64,000 nt of DNA. Origin: Paracidovorax wautersii. GTDB taxonomy: Bacteria > Pseudomonadota > Gammaproteobacteria > Burkholderiales > Burkholderiaceae_C. Positions 8,440 to 18,362 of the stretch are shown in pieces (the stretch's first letter is position 1; every line of letters starts with the position of its first letter). The translations under genes and the position numbers were made by a program. The DNA lies in NCBI RefSeq assembly GCF_900113035.1, contig NZ_FONX01000012.1, positions 1-64,000 on the forward strand, given 5' to 3'. The notes below the pieces were generated by a model. The model saw only the letters and a list, made by a program, of their open reading frames with translations. It had not been told where the DNA came from and did not search any database.

Positions 8440-8479
8440 GCGCCTGCGGGCGCGATTCGTTTTTCACCAAGGCCGTCTC

Positions 8480-10747
8480 ATGTCCGTCGTCAACCTGTTT
8501 GGAAAGCTGTTCAACCGCAAGCCTGCGGAGCCCGAGGCGCTGGACCTCTCCCCGGCGCAGGGCGGGCACGGTGCCGCCAACGTGCGCCAGGGCGGCGGCG
8601 CCGTGCTGGACGGGCTGAGCAGCCTGCAGGGCGAGCCGGAGGGCCCGGCCGCCGGCCCCGAGCTGGACGACGCCGAGGGTGACCTCATCACGCTGCCCGT
8701 GCTCGGCCGTGCCACCGCTGCGCGCCACCAGCGCCGCCTGCTGATCATGCTGGCCGCCGGCCTCGTGGTGCTGGCGCTCATCGCCGGCTGGGTGCTGCGG
8801 CAGGCCGACCGGTCCGCCCAGCAGCTGGCGGCCACCGGCCAGTCGCTGATGCAGTCGCAGCGGCTCGCCAAGTCGGTGTCGCAGGCGCTGGTGGGCAGCC
8901 CGCAGGCCTTCCCGGACGTGGCCGAAAGCTCCGGCGTGCTCTCGCGCAACGTGCGCGCCCTGAACGGCGGCGACGCCGAGCTGGGCGTGCAGGCCCTGGG
9001 CCAGGGCTATAAGAGCGAGCTGGAGGCCGTGACCACGCTGGCCGAGCGGGCCGAACACAACGCCGCCGTGGTGATGGCGCAGCAGAAGACGCTGACCCAG
9101 GTGGGCGACGCGCTGCGCACCATCAACCGCCAGTCCTCCGACCTGCTGGAGATCGCCGAGACCATCGCCTCGCTCAAGCTGCAGCAGAACGCATCGGCGG
9201 CCGAGATTTCCGCCGCGGGCCAGCTGGTCATGCTCACGCAGCGCATCGGCAAGTCGGCCAACGAATTCCAGACCATGGAGGGCGTGAGCCCCGAGGCCGT
9301 GTTCCTGCTGGGCAAGGATCTGAACTCCTTCAAGGACATCGCCCAGGGCATGCTGGACGGCAGCGCCGAGCAGCGCCTGCCCCCCACACGCGACGCCCAG
9401 ACGCGCGAGCAGCTCGACAAGCTCATCAAGCTCTACGAGCAGACCCGCGTGCGGGCCGGCGCCATCCTGAGCAACCTGCAGGGCCTGGTCTCGGCGCGCG
9501 AGGCGCAGACCTCGATCATCGCGGACAGCGAGCCCCTGCGCCGCCAGCTGGAGGCGCTGCAGGCGAGCCTGTCGGCCCAGACCGGCCTGGGCGCCGGCCA
9601 GTTCGCCGCGCTGGCGGTGGCCGGCCTCTTCGTGCTGCTGTGCGGCATCGGCATCTCGCGGGTGCAGCTGATGGACAGCCGCTCGCGCCAGACCTCGGCC
9701 GAGGCGCTGCAGCAGGACGCCAAGCGCCAGGAGCAGGAAGCCAAGCGCGTGAACGACGCCAACCAGGCGGCCATCCTGCGGCTGATGAACGAGCTGCAGT
9801 CGGTGGCCGAGGGCGACCTGACGCAGGAAGCCACCGTGACCGAGGACATCACCGGCGCCATCGCCGACTCGGTCAACTACACCGTCGAAGAACTGCGCCA
9901 GCTGGTGGGCAGCGTGCAGAAGACGGCGGCCCGCGTGGCCCAGACCACGGCGCAGGTGGACAGCACCTCCACCGAGCTGCTGGCCGCGTCCACCGAGCAG
10001 CTGCGCGAGATCCGCGAGACCGGCAAGTCGGTGCTGGACATGGCCACGCGCATCAACGACGTTTCCAGCCAGGCGCAGGAATCCGCCTCCGTGGCGCGCC
10101 AGTCGCTGCAGGCCGCCGACTCGGGCCTGCAGGCCGTGCAGAACGCCATCGGCGGCATGAACTCGATCCGCGACCAGATCCAGGACACCTCCAAGCGCAT
10201 CAAGCGCCTGGGCGAGTCGTCGCAGGAGATCGGCGAAATCACCGAACTGATCTCGGACATCACCGAGCAGACCAACGTGCTGGCGCTCAACGCCGCCATC
10301 CAGGCCGCATCGGCCGGCGAGGCGGGCCGGGGCTTCTCGGTGGTGGCCGAAGAAGTGCAGCGCCTGGCCGAACGTTCGGCCGACGCCACGCGCCAGATCT
10401 CGGCGCTGGTGAAGGCCATCCAGACCGACACGCAGGATGCGGTGGCCGCCATGGAGCGCTCCACGCAGGGCGTGGTCGAAGGCGCGCGCCTGTCCGATTC
10501 CGCCGGCACCGCGCTCACCGAGATCGACCGCGTGTCGCGGCGCCTCGCCGAGCTGATCGAGCAGATCTCGTCCTCCGCCTCGCGCGAAGCCGAGCTCGCC
10601 AACGAGGTGGCCGGCAACATCCAGCACATCTTCGCCGTGACCGAGCAGACCGGCGAGGGCACGCGCACCACGGCCCAGCAGGTGCGCGAGCTCTCGCAGA
10701 TCGCTGAAGAGCTGCGCCAGTCGGTGTCGCGCTTCAAGATCGGCTGA
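8480..10747 (+). CDS. pilJ: Type IV pilus methyl-accepting chemotaxis protein PilJ
   Basis: 755 residues from the ATG at 8480. Order: cytoplasmic stretch (1-80), membrane span (about 87-107, LLIMLAAGLVVLALIAGWVL), a long periplasmic region with PilJ-type sensor repeats (about 110-370), second span (about 375-395), HAMP-like linker, and the signalling coiled coil. The hairpin tip is clear: NVLALNAAIQAASAGEAGRGFSVVAEEVQRLAERS. It senses surface or pilus state and controls ChpA. The same frame is open upstream to 8249, but that part overlaps pilI and has no CheW or PilJ features. Confidence 0.93.
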   Translation: MSVVNLFGKLFNRKPAEPEALDLSPAQGGHGAANVRQGGGAVLDGLSSLQGEPEGPAAGPELDDAEGDLITLPVLGRATAARHQRRLLIMLAAGLVVLALIAGWVLRQADRSAQQLAATGQSLMQSQRLAKSVSQALVGSPQAFPDVAESSGVLSRNVRALNGGDAELGVQALGQGYKSELEAVTTLAERAEHNAAVVMAQQKTLTQVGDALRTINRQSSDLLEIAETIASLKLQQNASAAEISAAGQLVMLTQRIGKSANEFQTMEGVSPEAVFLLGKDLNSFKDIAQGMLDGSAEQRLPPTRDAQTREQLDKLIKLYEQTRVRAGAILSNLQGLVSAREAQTSIIADSEPLRRQLEALQASLSAQTGLGAGQFAALAVAGLFVLLCGIGISRVQLMDSRSRQTSAEALQQDAKRQEQEAKRVNDANQAAILRLMNELQSVAEGDLTQEATVTEDITGAIADSVNYTVEELRQLVGSVQKTAARVAQTTAQVDSTSTELLAASTEQLREIRETGKSVLDMATRINDVSSQAQESASVARQSLQAADSGLQAVQNAIGGMNSIRDQIQDTSKRIKRLGESSQEIGEITELISDITEQTNVLALNAAIQAASAGEAGRGFSVVAEEVQRLAERSADATRQISALVKAIQTDTQDAVAAMERSTQGVVEGARLSDSAGTALTEIDRVSRRLAELIEQISSSASREAELANEVAGNIQHIFAVTEQTGEGTRTTAQQVRELSQIAEELRQSVSRFKIG

Positions 10748-10806
10748 GCCGCCTTTCCGCCCACCCTCCGACCCACCACTGGCTCCAGGCAGCCGGAGAC
10801 GAACTC

Positions 10807-13800
10807 ATGCCATTCATGGACGCCGCACACGCATCCGCCGCCGAAGGGGCGCCGCCGCCCGAGCAGGACCTGGGGCCGCTCGCCTGGGTCCACGAAGAGC
10901 TGCGCAAGTCGCTCGACGGCGCGCTCAAGTCGCTGCGCCGCTTCGTGCGCGAGGCCGCCGTGGCCCGCGAATCCGATCTGGCTGCGCTCGACTCCAGCGC
11001 GCTGCGCATGGCGCGCCAGCAGCTGCACCAGGCCAGCGGCGCGCTGGAGATGGTCGGCATGGCCGCGCCCGCGCTGGTGCTGCGGTCGATGGAAGCCGCC
11101 GTGCAGAAGTTCGTGCAGCGCCCCGACCAGTGCGGCGAAGAGGCCGTCGCCGTGCTGGAGCGTGCGAGCTTCGCCCTGGTCGAATACCTGGAACTGGTGC
11201 TGGCCGGCAAGCCGGCCTCGCCGGTGGCGCTCTTTCCCCAATACCGCGACGTGCAGGCGCTGACGGGCGCCGAACGCGTGCATCCGGCCGACCTCTGGCC
11301 CGTGGAGCGCGAGCTGCGCGAGCCCGAGATGCCGCTGCCCGAAGCGCCGCTGCCCTACGGCCCCGCGGCCCGCGCCCGCCTCGACAGCGCCGTGCTGCGC
11401 ATCGTCAAGCATGGCGATGCGGCAGCGGCCGGCCAGATGCGCGATGTCTGCCTGGGCCTGGCCGCCGCCAATGCCGAGCGCGAGCCGCGCACCTTCTGGA
11501 AGCTCTGCGCCGGCTTCTTCGACGCCTTCGCCGCCGGGCTTTTGCCGACCGATGTGTACGTCAAGCGCGTCGCCTCGCGGGTGCTGATGCAGTACGCCTC
11601 CCTCGCCAAGGGCGATGCGGCCATCGCCGACCGGCTGGTGCAGGACCTGCTCTTCTTCTGTGCCCAGGCCCGCGTGCCCGCAGGCGATGCCGCCGGCGCC
11701 ACGCCGCTGCATGCCGTGCGGCAGACGTTCGGCCAGCAGGCGGCGACGCCGGTCGATTACGAGCAGCCGCGCTTCGGCCGCCACGACCCGGCCGTGCTGG
11801 CGCAGGCCCGGCGGCGCATCGCGGCGACGGCGGAGACCTGGTCCGCCTTGGCCGGCGGCGACCGCAGCAAGCACAAGCCGGCGGCCGACCAGTTCGGCCT
11901 GGTCTGCGATTCCCTCGCCCGCCTGTACCCGGGCAGCGAAGCGCTGGCGGGCGCGCTGACCCGCGCGGTCGAGACCGCCGGCCGCGCCGGCGGCGTGCCG
12001 CCGCCCGATCTGGCGATGGAAGTCGCCACCTCGGTGCTCTACCTGCAGGCCGCCTTCGAGGAGCCCGACACCGCGCAGGCGCACTTGGCCGAGCGCGGCG
12101 CGGAGCTGGCCCAGCGCCTGGACCATGTGGCGGCCGGCGGCGAGCCCGCGCCGCTGGAAGCGTGGATGGAGGAGCTCTACCGCCGCGTCAGCGACCACCA
12201 GACCATGGGCAGCGTGGTGGGCGAGCTGCGTGCCTCCCTGGCCGAGACCGAAAAGGCCATGGACCAGTTCTTCCGCCAGCCCGAAGACCTGTCCTCGCTC
12301 ACGCCCGTGCCCGACCGGCTGGCGCAGATGCGCGGCGTGCTGTCGGTGCTGGGGCTGGACCAGGCCTCGCTGGCCGCGCTGCGCATGCGCGACACGGTGG
12401 AACGGCTGCTGGCCGGCCAGGTGGCAGAGGCCGAGCGGCCCGCGCTGTTCGAGAAGCTCGGCAACAGCCTGGGCGCGCTGGGCTTTCTGATCGACATGCT
12501 GGGCTACCAGCGCTCCATGGCGCGCAAGCTCTTCGTCTATGACGAGGTGCAGGGCGAACTGCGCCTGCGCATGGGCCGTGCCCGCGAACTCGCCCACCGC
12601 GCGCGGCAGGCACAGGAGCAGGAACGCGCGCCGGAACCGGCACCGCAGCCGGCACCGGCGGCAGAGCCGGCAGCGGTGCCGCCCGAGGCACTTGCCGAAG
12701 AAATTCCCGCCGCCGTCGCCGCCGAACCGGAGCCGGCCCCGGTGCCTGCGCAGGCGGCGGAGCCTGAGCAGGAAACTCCCACGCCCGCCGAGCCCGGCTT
12801 CACTCTGGACCTGGACGCGCTGGACTTCCCGGCCGAGCAGGGCGCGGCCGAATCCCTGGCCGCCGCCGTGCCGCTGGCGCCCGAGCCGCTGCCCCCGGCG
12901 CAACCCCTGCCCGACGCGGACGACGAAGACCAGGAGCTGCTGGACATCTTCCTCGACGAGGCGCGCGAAGTCGTCGCCACCGGCCTCGCCGCCGTGCAGA
13001 GCCTGCGCGCCGCACCGGGCGACCTGAGCGAGCAGACCACGCTGCGCCGCGCCTTCCACACCCTCAAGGGCAGTTCGCGCATGGTCGGCCTGGCGCTGTT
13101 CGGCGATGCCGCCTGGGCGATGGAGCAGGCCCTGAACGCCTGGCTGGCCGAACAGAAGCCCGCGCCGGCCGACCTGCTGGACCTGTCCGAACAAAGCCTG
13201 CAGGCCTTCGGCCGCTGGGCCGACGCCATCGCCGCAGGCGACGACAGCGGCTGGCAGGCCCAGCCTTTCGTGGATGCCGCCAGCGCGCTGCGCGCGGGCC
13301 AGACGCCGGAGCCCTTGCGGGTCCCGGGTGCAGAAGGCCTGCCCGCAGCCGCACCGGAGCCCTCGAGCGGCGATCTGCCCGCTTCGGCCGAGGAGCACGC
13401 CGCCGATACCGAGGCGGAAGCCCTGGCCGTGGACGAAGAGGGCGGCCTGCCGTCTGCCGAGGCCGCGCCTGTGGACGATGCCGAGGCCTTGCCCGCGCAG
13501 GAGATCGACTTCGCCGACTTCATGCAGGCCGTCGAAGCGTCGGATGCCGCAGAGGCAGCGCAGGCCCCCGATCCGGCGGGCGAGCCGGCCGCGGCTGATG
13601 TGGAGGCCGACGCCGACGCCGCCGTCGCTGGCACATCCGAAGCGGAAGCCCTCCCGCCAGCCAGCCAAGAGCCGGAGCCGCTCGTCGCGCACGATACGGT
13701 TCCCACGCTGGATCTCGCCGACGTCGTGGAACTGGCTGAAGAGGCCGCCACCGAGCCCGAATCGCCGGTGGCCGCCGAAGCATGTCAGGCAGACGAGGCA

Positions 13801-16800
13801 CTGCCTCCCGAACTGCCCGCGCCCGAAGACGTGCCTGCTGCGGTGGAGTCCTCGGAGCCCCTGGAGCCGCCCGCTGCGCAGGAATCCGAAGAACTTGCGG
13901 AAACCCTGGAGCCCGCGCCGTCCGACGAGGCCGTCAAGGTCATCGGCACGCTGCGCATCGGCATACCGCTCTACAACGTCTATCTGAACGAGGCCGACGA
14001 GTGGTCGCGCCGGCTGTCCACCGCGCTGCAGGAATGGTCGCTGGAGCTGCACGAGCCGCTGCCCGACATGGCGGTGGCGCTGGCGCATTCGCTGGCCGGC
14101 AGCTCGGCGACCGTGGGTTTCTCCGCGCTGTCCGAGATGGCGCGCACGCTGGAGCATGCGCTCGAACACGTGCGCTGGCAGCCGCACGGCGTGCCCGAGC
14201 AGGCCGCCACGTTCGTCGCCACGGCCGAGGACATCCGCCGCCTGCTGCACCAGTTCGCGGCCGGTTTCCTCAAGGAACCGAACCCGCAGCTGATGGACGA
14301 GCTGCGCGCCATCCTGCACACCGAGGCGGAGATGGCGTCCGCGGATTCCGGCGCCGAGCCGGAGGCGCCCGAGGCGGCCTGGGCGGAGCAGGAGCCGCAG
14401 GAAGGCCTTGCCGACGCTCCGCCGCCCCCGGCGCCTTCCACCGCGCAGGACATCGACGACGAGATCGATGCGCGCGACGTGATCGACCCCGACCTCTTTC
14501 CCATCTTCGAGGAAGAGGCCGCAGAGCTGCTGCCCGGCCTGGGTGCGGCGCTGCGCCAGTGGGTGGCGCGGCCGGGCAACCTGGGGGCCCGCAACGAGCT
14601 GCTGCGCGGCCTGCACACGCTCAAGGGCAGTGCGCGGCTGGCCGGCGCCATGCGGCTGGGCGCGATGGCGCACCGCATGGAGTCGGCGGTCGAGCAGATC
14701 GATGCCGAGGCCCCGCGCAGCGAAGACATCGAGCCGCTGCTGACGCACCTGGACGGCCTGCAGGCCGGCTTCAACGCGCTGCGCGCACGCGGTGCGCAGC
14801 CGCCGCAGCCCGAACCTTCCAGCGCCGCCGCTGCACCGCAGGCGGCCAGGGATGCGGCCACCGAGCCGGCGGCTGAGGGCTTGCCCGCAGCGCCCGCCCC
14901 GCGCAGCACGCCACCCGCTGCCATGCCGCCCCGCGCCGCAGGCCCCACTGTGCGGGTGCGCGCGCAGCTGCTCGACCGGCTGGTCAACCAGGCGGGCGAG
15001 GTGATGATCGCCCGCTCGCGGCTGGATGCGCGCGTGGGCCAGATGCGGACCTCGCTGGGCGAGCTGTCGGGCAACCTGGAGCGGCTGCGCCAGCAGCTGC
15101 GCGACATCGAGGTGCAGGCGGAGACGCAGATGCAGTCGCGCCTGGCGCTTTCCAAGGACGCGGGCGCAGGCTTCGACCCGCTGGAGTTCGACCGCTTCAC
15201 CCGCGTGCAGGAACTCACCCGCATGATGGCCGAGTCGGTCAACGACGTGGCCACCGTGCAGCGCAACCTGCAGCGCACCGTCGAGGCCGCCGAGGACGAC
15301 CTGATCGCCCAGGGCCGCCAGGCCCGCGAGCTGCAGCGCGACCTGCTGCGCACGCGCATGGTGGAGTTCGACGGCATCGCCGAGCGGCTCTACGCCGTGG
15401 TGCGCCAGGCCTCCAAGGAAGCGGGCAAGCAGATCAAGCTCGACATCGAGGGCGGCTCCATCGAGATGGACCGGGGCGTGCTCGACCGCATGGCGCCGGC
15501 TTTCGAGCACCTGCTGCGCAACAGCGTGGCGCACGGCATCGAGCCGCCCGAGCAGCGCGTGGCCGCAGGCAAGCCGGCCGTTGGCCGCATCGCCATCGCG
15601 CTGCGCCAGGAGGGCAACGACGTCGCGGTGGATTTCAGCGACGACGGCGCAGGCCTCGATCTGGAGCGCATCCGCGCCCGGGCCGTGGCGCAGGGGCTGA
15701 TGGCCGAAGGCGCCGAGCTGGCGCCCGGCGCGGCCGCCCAGCTCATCTTCCAGCCGGGCTTTTCCACCGCCGCCGGGCTGACCGAGCTTTCCGGCCGGGG
15801 CATCGGCATGGACGTGGTGCGCTCGGAGGTGCAGGCCCTGGGCGGCCGCATCGAGACGCAGTCGCGCACCGGCGAGGGCACGTCGTTCCGCATGGTGCTG
15901 CCGCTCACCACCGCCGTCACGCAGGTGGTGATGCTGCGCGCCGGCCACCAGACCATCGGCGTGCCGGCCAGCCTGGTGGAGATCGTGCGCCGCACCACCG
16001 CGGCGGAGCTGGATGCGAGCTACGCGGGCAGCCAGTTCCATGACGGCGTGGAATCCATCCCGTTCTTCTGGCTCGGCGCGCTGCTGCAGTCGTCGCCGCG
16101 CAGCGGCGAGCCCGGCAGCAAGACCCGGCCGGTGGTGGTGCTGCGCAGCGCGGCGCAGCGCATCGCCATGCATGTGGACGAGGTGCTGGGCAACCAGGAA
16201 GTGGTGGTGAAGAACCTGGGGCCGCAGCTCTCGCGCCTGCCGGGGCTGGCCGGCATGTCGGTGCTGGCCTCCGGCGCGGTGGTGCTGATCTACAACCCGG
16301 TGGCGCTGGCCACCGTGTATGGCGACCAGGCGCGGGCCCTGGCCCAGGCGGGTGGCGAGCCTGCCGGTGCGGCCTCGGCGGGCGGCATCGCCGAGCTGGC
16401 CGCGCCGGCTGCGGGCAGTGCGGGCGTGCCGCTGGTGCTGGTGGTGGATGACTCCATCACCGTGCGCCGCGTCACCCAGCGGCTGCTGCAGCGCGAGGGC
16501 TACCGCGTGGCGCTGGCCTCCGACGGCCTGCAGGCGCTGGAGCGGCTGCAGCAGGAGCGGCCGGCGCTGGTGCTCTCCGACATCGAGATGCCGCGCATGG
16601 ACGGCTTCGACCTGGCGCGCAACATCCGCGGCGATGCGCTGCTGCGCGACCTGCCCATCGTGATGATCACCTCGCGCATCGCGCGCAAGCACCGCGAGCA
16701 TGCGATGGAGCTGGGCGTGAACCACTACCTGGGCAAGCCCTATTCCGACGAGGAGCTGCTGGGCCTGGTGGAGCACTACGCCCGCAAGGCCGAGCTGACG

Positions 16801-16815
16801 CAGGAAGAGGCCTGA
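10807..16815 (+). CDS. pilL: Giant hybrid CheA-type kinase of the Pil-Chp system (ChpA/PilL)
   Basis: 2002 codons. A hybrid histidine kinase that phosphorylates PilG and PilH. Three Hpt-type segments are visible: FHTLKGSSRMVG (about 750), the divergent AHSLAGSSATVG (about 1092) and LHTLKGSARL (about 1269). The order is a helical N-terminal region (1-600), Ala/Pro/Glu-rich linkers, CheA dimerisation (about 1385-1520), HATPase (N-box HLLRNSVAHGIEPPEQR about 1566; G-boxes DDGAGLD and GRGIGMDVV about 1662), CheW (about 1700-1850) and a C-terminal REC domain (about 1875-2000, D in LSDIEMPRMDG). The very long opposite-strand reading frame over it is only a GC shadow. Confidence 0.95.
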   Translation: MPFMDAAHASAAEGAPPPEQDLGPLAWVHEELRKSLDGALKSLRRFVREAAVARESDLAALDSSALRMARQQLHQASGALEMVGMAAPALVLRSMEAAVQKFVQRPDQCGEEAVAVLERASFALVEYLELVLAGKPASPVALFPQYRDVQALTGAERVHPADLWPVERELREPEMPLPEAPLPYGPAARARLDSAVLRIVKHGDAAAAGQMRDVCLGLAAANAEREPRTFWKLCAGFFDAFAAGLLPTDVYVKRVASRVLMQYASLAKGDAAIADRLVQDLLFFCAQARVPAGDAAGATPLHAVRQTFGQQAATPVDYEQPRFGRHDPAVLAQARRRIAATAETWSALAGGDRSKHKPAADQFGLVCDSLARLYPGSEALAGALTRAVETAGRAGGVPPPDLAMEVATSVLYLQAAFEEPDTAQAHLAERGAELAQRLDHVAAGGEPAPLEAWMEELYRRVSDHQTMGSVVGELRASLAETEKAMDQFFRQPEDLSSLTPVPDRLAQMRGVLSVLGLDQASLAALRMRDTVERLLAGQVAEAERPALFEKLGNSLGALGFLIDMLGYQRSMARKLFVYDEVQGELRLRMGRARELAHRARQAQEQERAPEPAPQPAPAAEPAAVPPEALAEEIPAAVAAEPEPAPVPAQAAEPEQETPTPAEPGFTLDLDALDFPAEQGAAESLAAAVPLAPEPLPPAQPLPDADDEDQELLDIFLDEAREVVATGLAAVQSLRAAPGDLSEQTTLRRAFHTLKGSSRMVGLALFGDAAWAMEQALNAWLAEQKPAPADLLDLSEQSLQAFGRWADAIAAGDDSGWQAQPFVDAASALRAGQTPEPLRVPGAEGLPAAAPEPSSGDLPASAEEHAADTEAEALAVDEEGGLPSAEAAPVDDAEALPAQEIDFADFMQAVEASDAAEAAQAPDPAGEPAAADVEADADAAVAGTSEAEALPPASQEPEPLVAHDTVPTLDLADVVELAEEAATEPESPVAAEACQADEALPPELPAPEDVPAAVESSEPLEPPAAQESEELAETLEPAPSDEAVKVIGTLRIGIPLYNVYLNEADEWSRRLSTALQEWSLELHEPLPDMAVALAHSLAGSSATVGFSALSEMARTLEHALEHVRWQPHGVPEQAATFVATAEDIRRLLHQFAAGFLKEPNPQLMDELRAILHTEAEMASADSGAEPEAPEAAWAEQEPQEGLADAPPPPAPSTAQDIDDEIDARDVIDPDLFPIFEEEAAELLPGLGAALRQWVARPGNLGARNELLRGLHTLKGSARLAGAMRLGAMAHRMESAVEQIDAEAPRSEDIEPLLTHLDGLQAGFNALRARGAQPPQPEPSSAAAAPQAARDAATEPAAEGLPAAPAPRSTPPAAMPPRAAGPTVRVRAQLLDRLVNQAGEVMIARSRLDARVGQMRTSLGELSGNLERLRQQLRDIEVQAETQMQSRLALSKDAGAGFDPLEFDRFTRVQELTRMMAESVNDVATVQRNLQRTVEAAEDDLIAQGRQARELQRDLLRTRMVEFDGIAERLYAVVRQASKEAGKQIKLDIEGGSIEMDRGVLDRMAPAFEHLLRNSVAHGIEPPEQRVAAGKPAVGRIAIALRQEGNDVAVDFSDDGAGLDLERIRARAVAQGLMAEGAELAPGAAAQLIFQPGFSTAAGLTELSGRGIGMDVVRSEVQALGGRIETQSRTGEGTSFRMVLPLTTAVTQVVMLRAGHQTIGVPASLVEIVRRTTAAELDASYAGSQFHDGVESIPFFWLGALLQSSPRSGEPGSKTRPVVVLRSAAQRIAMHVDEVLGNQEVVVKNLGPQLSRLPGLAGMSVLASGAVVLIYNPVALATVYGDQARALAQAGGEPAGAASAGGIAELAAPAAGSAGVPLVLVVDDSITVRRVTQRLLQREGYRVALASDGLQALERLQQERPALVLSDIEMPRMDGFDLARNIRGDALLRDLPIVMITSRIARKHREHAMELGVNHYLGKPYSDEELLGLVEHYARKAELTQEEA

Positions 16816-16867
16816 GCGTGCGCCCCCCGGTGCTGCCGGGCCGGCGCCTGCTGCGCATCGCGCTGCG

Positions 16868-18346
16868 TCAGTCGGCCTTCTTCACCACCGCGTAGCGCGC
16901 CAGAGTGCGCTGGCGGGCCTCGTCGTGGTCCACCACGGGGCGGGGGTAGTCCTCGCCCAGCGTCACGCCGGCCGCCTGCAGCTCGAGCGGGCGGGCCAGC
17001 CAGGGCGCGTGCAGCGCCGCGTCGGGCAGCTTGGCCAGCTGCGGCAGGTAGCGGCGGATGAAGCGGCCCTCGGGGTCGAACTTGCGGCTCTGGCTCACCG
17101 GATTGAAGATGCGGAAGTAGGGCTGCGCATCGCATCCGCTGGAGCTGGCCCACTGCCAGCCGCCGTTGTTGGCCGAGAGGTCGAAGTCGTTGAGCTTCTC
17201 GGCGAAGTAGCGCTCGCCCCGGCGCCAGTCCACGCCCAGGTCCTTGGCGAGAAAGCTCGCCACCACCATGCGCAGGCGGTTGTGCATGTAGCCGGTCTGG
17301 TTGATCTGGGCCATGGCGGCATCGACCAGCGGGTAGCCGGTGCGGCCTTCGCACCAGGCGGCGAAGAGCGCGTCGGCATGGGCGCCGCTGTCCCATTCGA
17401 TGGCGTCGTAGGCGGGCTTGAAGCTGGCGCCGCCCGCGATCTGCGGGTGGTGCGCCAGCACCTGGAAATAAAAATCGCGCCAGATGAGTTCGCTGAGCCA
17501 GGTGGCGGCGCCCGCGCTGCCCCGGGCGCTGCGTTCGTGCGCCAGCCGCGCGGCCTGGCGGATCGAGAGCGTGCCGAAGCGCAGATGCACGCTGAGGTAG
17601 CTCGGGCCCTTCACGGCGGGGAAGTCGCGGGCTTCGTCGTAGGCGTCGATGCGTTCGAGGAAATCGTCCAGCAGCTGCTGCGCGCCCTGCATGCCGGTGG
17701 GCAGGCGCAGCTGCGCGAGGCCGGTGGGCTCGAAGCCCAGCGCGTTCAGCGAATGCACGGGCCGGCGCAGCCCCTCGGGGCGCGGCGCCAGGCGGCGGGC
17801 GCGGGGCTCCACCGGGTAGGCGCTCAGGTAGAAGTCGTCGATCTTGCGCAGCCAGGCGTTCTTGTAGGGCGTGAACACGGTGTAGGGCGTGCCGCTCTGG
17901 GTCAGCACCTCGCCGCGCTCGAACACCGTGTGGTCCTTGAAGGTGAGCAGCCGGATGCCCAGGGCCAGCAGCACGGAGCGCACGTGCTCGTCGCGCTCCA
18001 GCGCCTGGGGTTCGTCGTCGTGGTTGGCGAAGACGGCCTGCACGCCCAGCTGGCGCGCCAGCGCGGGCAGCTCGTCGCGCGCCAGGCCGTGGCAGGCGAT
18101 GAGGCCGCCGTGCGCGTCGCCGGAGAGCTCGCGCAGGGAGGCGTCCAGCTCCACCAGCGATTCGCGGATGAATTCCACCCGCCGGTCGGCGCGGGGCAGG
18201 GGATCCAGGATTTCGGTGTCGAAGACGAAGGCGCAATGCACCTGCTGGCACTGGCGCAGCGCATGGTGCAGCGCCGCGTGGTCCGTGGAGCGCAGGTCGC
18301 GCCGGAACCAGACCAGGCCGGAAGAAAAAGTGGGTGCCATGTTCAC
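16868..18346 (-). CDS. phrB: Class I CPD photolyase (deoxyribodipyrimidine photo-lyase)
   Basis: 492 codons with the GTG start at 18346, or 490 with the ATG at 18340. Repairs cyclobutane pyrimidine dimers with light, using reduced FAD and an antenna chromophore. The N-terminal Rossmann half begins LVWFRRDLRSTDHAAL. The FAD half has the signature TGYPLVDAAMAQINQTGYMHNRLRMVVASFLAKDL and then QWASSSGCDAQPYFRIFNP. Length fits class I photolyases. It is convergent with chpA and divergent from yqgE, with only 16-22 bases between the two divergent starts. Confidence 0.95.
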   Translation of the reverse strand: MNMAPTFSSGLVWFRRDLRSTDHAALHHALRQCQQVHCAFVFDTEILDPLPRADRRVEFIRESLVELDASLRELSGDAHGGLIACHGLARDELPALARQLGVQAVFANHDDEPQALERDEHVRSVLLALGIRLLTFKDHTVFERGEVLTQSGTPYTVFTPYKNAWLRKIDDFYLSAYPVEPRARRLAPRPEGLRRPVHSLNALGFEPTGLAQLRLPTGMQGAQQLLDDFLERIDAYDEARDFPAVKGPSYLSVHLRFGTLSIRQAARLAHERSARGSAGAATWLSELIWRDFYFQVLAHHPQIAGGASFKPAYDAIEWDSGAHADALFAAWCEGRTGYPLVDAAMAQINQTGYMHNRLRMVVASFLAKDLGVDWRRGERYFAEKLNDFDLSANNGGWQWASSSGCDAQPYFRIFNPVSQSRKFDPEGRFIRRYLPQLAKLPDAALHAPWLARPLELQAAGVTLGEDYPRPVVDHDEARQRTLARYAVVKKAD

Positions 18347-18362
18347 CGTTTAAAATTGCCGA

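Noticed and set aside
9877-16776. A 2299-codon reading frame on the minus strand opposite pilJ and chpA
   Set aside because: A GC-rich shadow frame: His/Gln/Ala/Arg-rich, no domain, while the plus strand holds clear PilJ and ChpA motifs.
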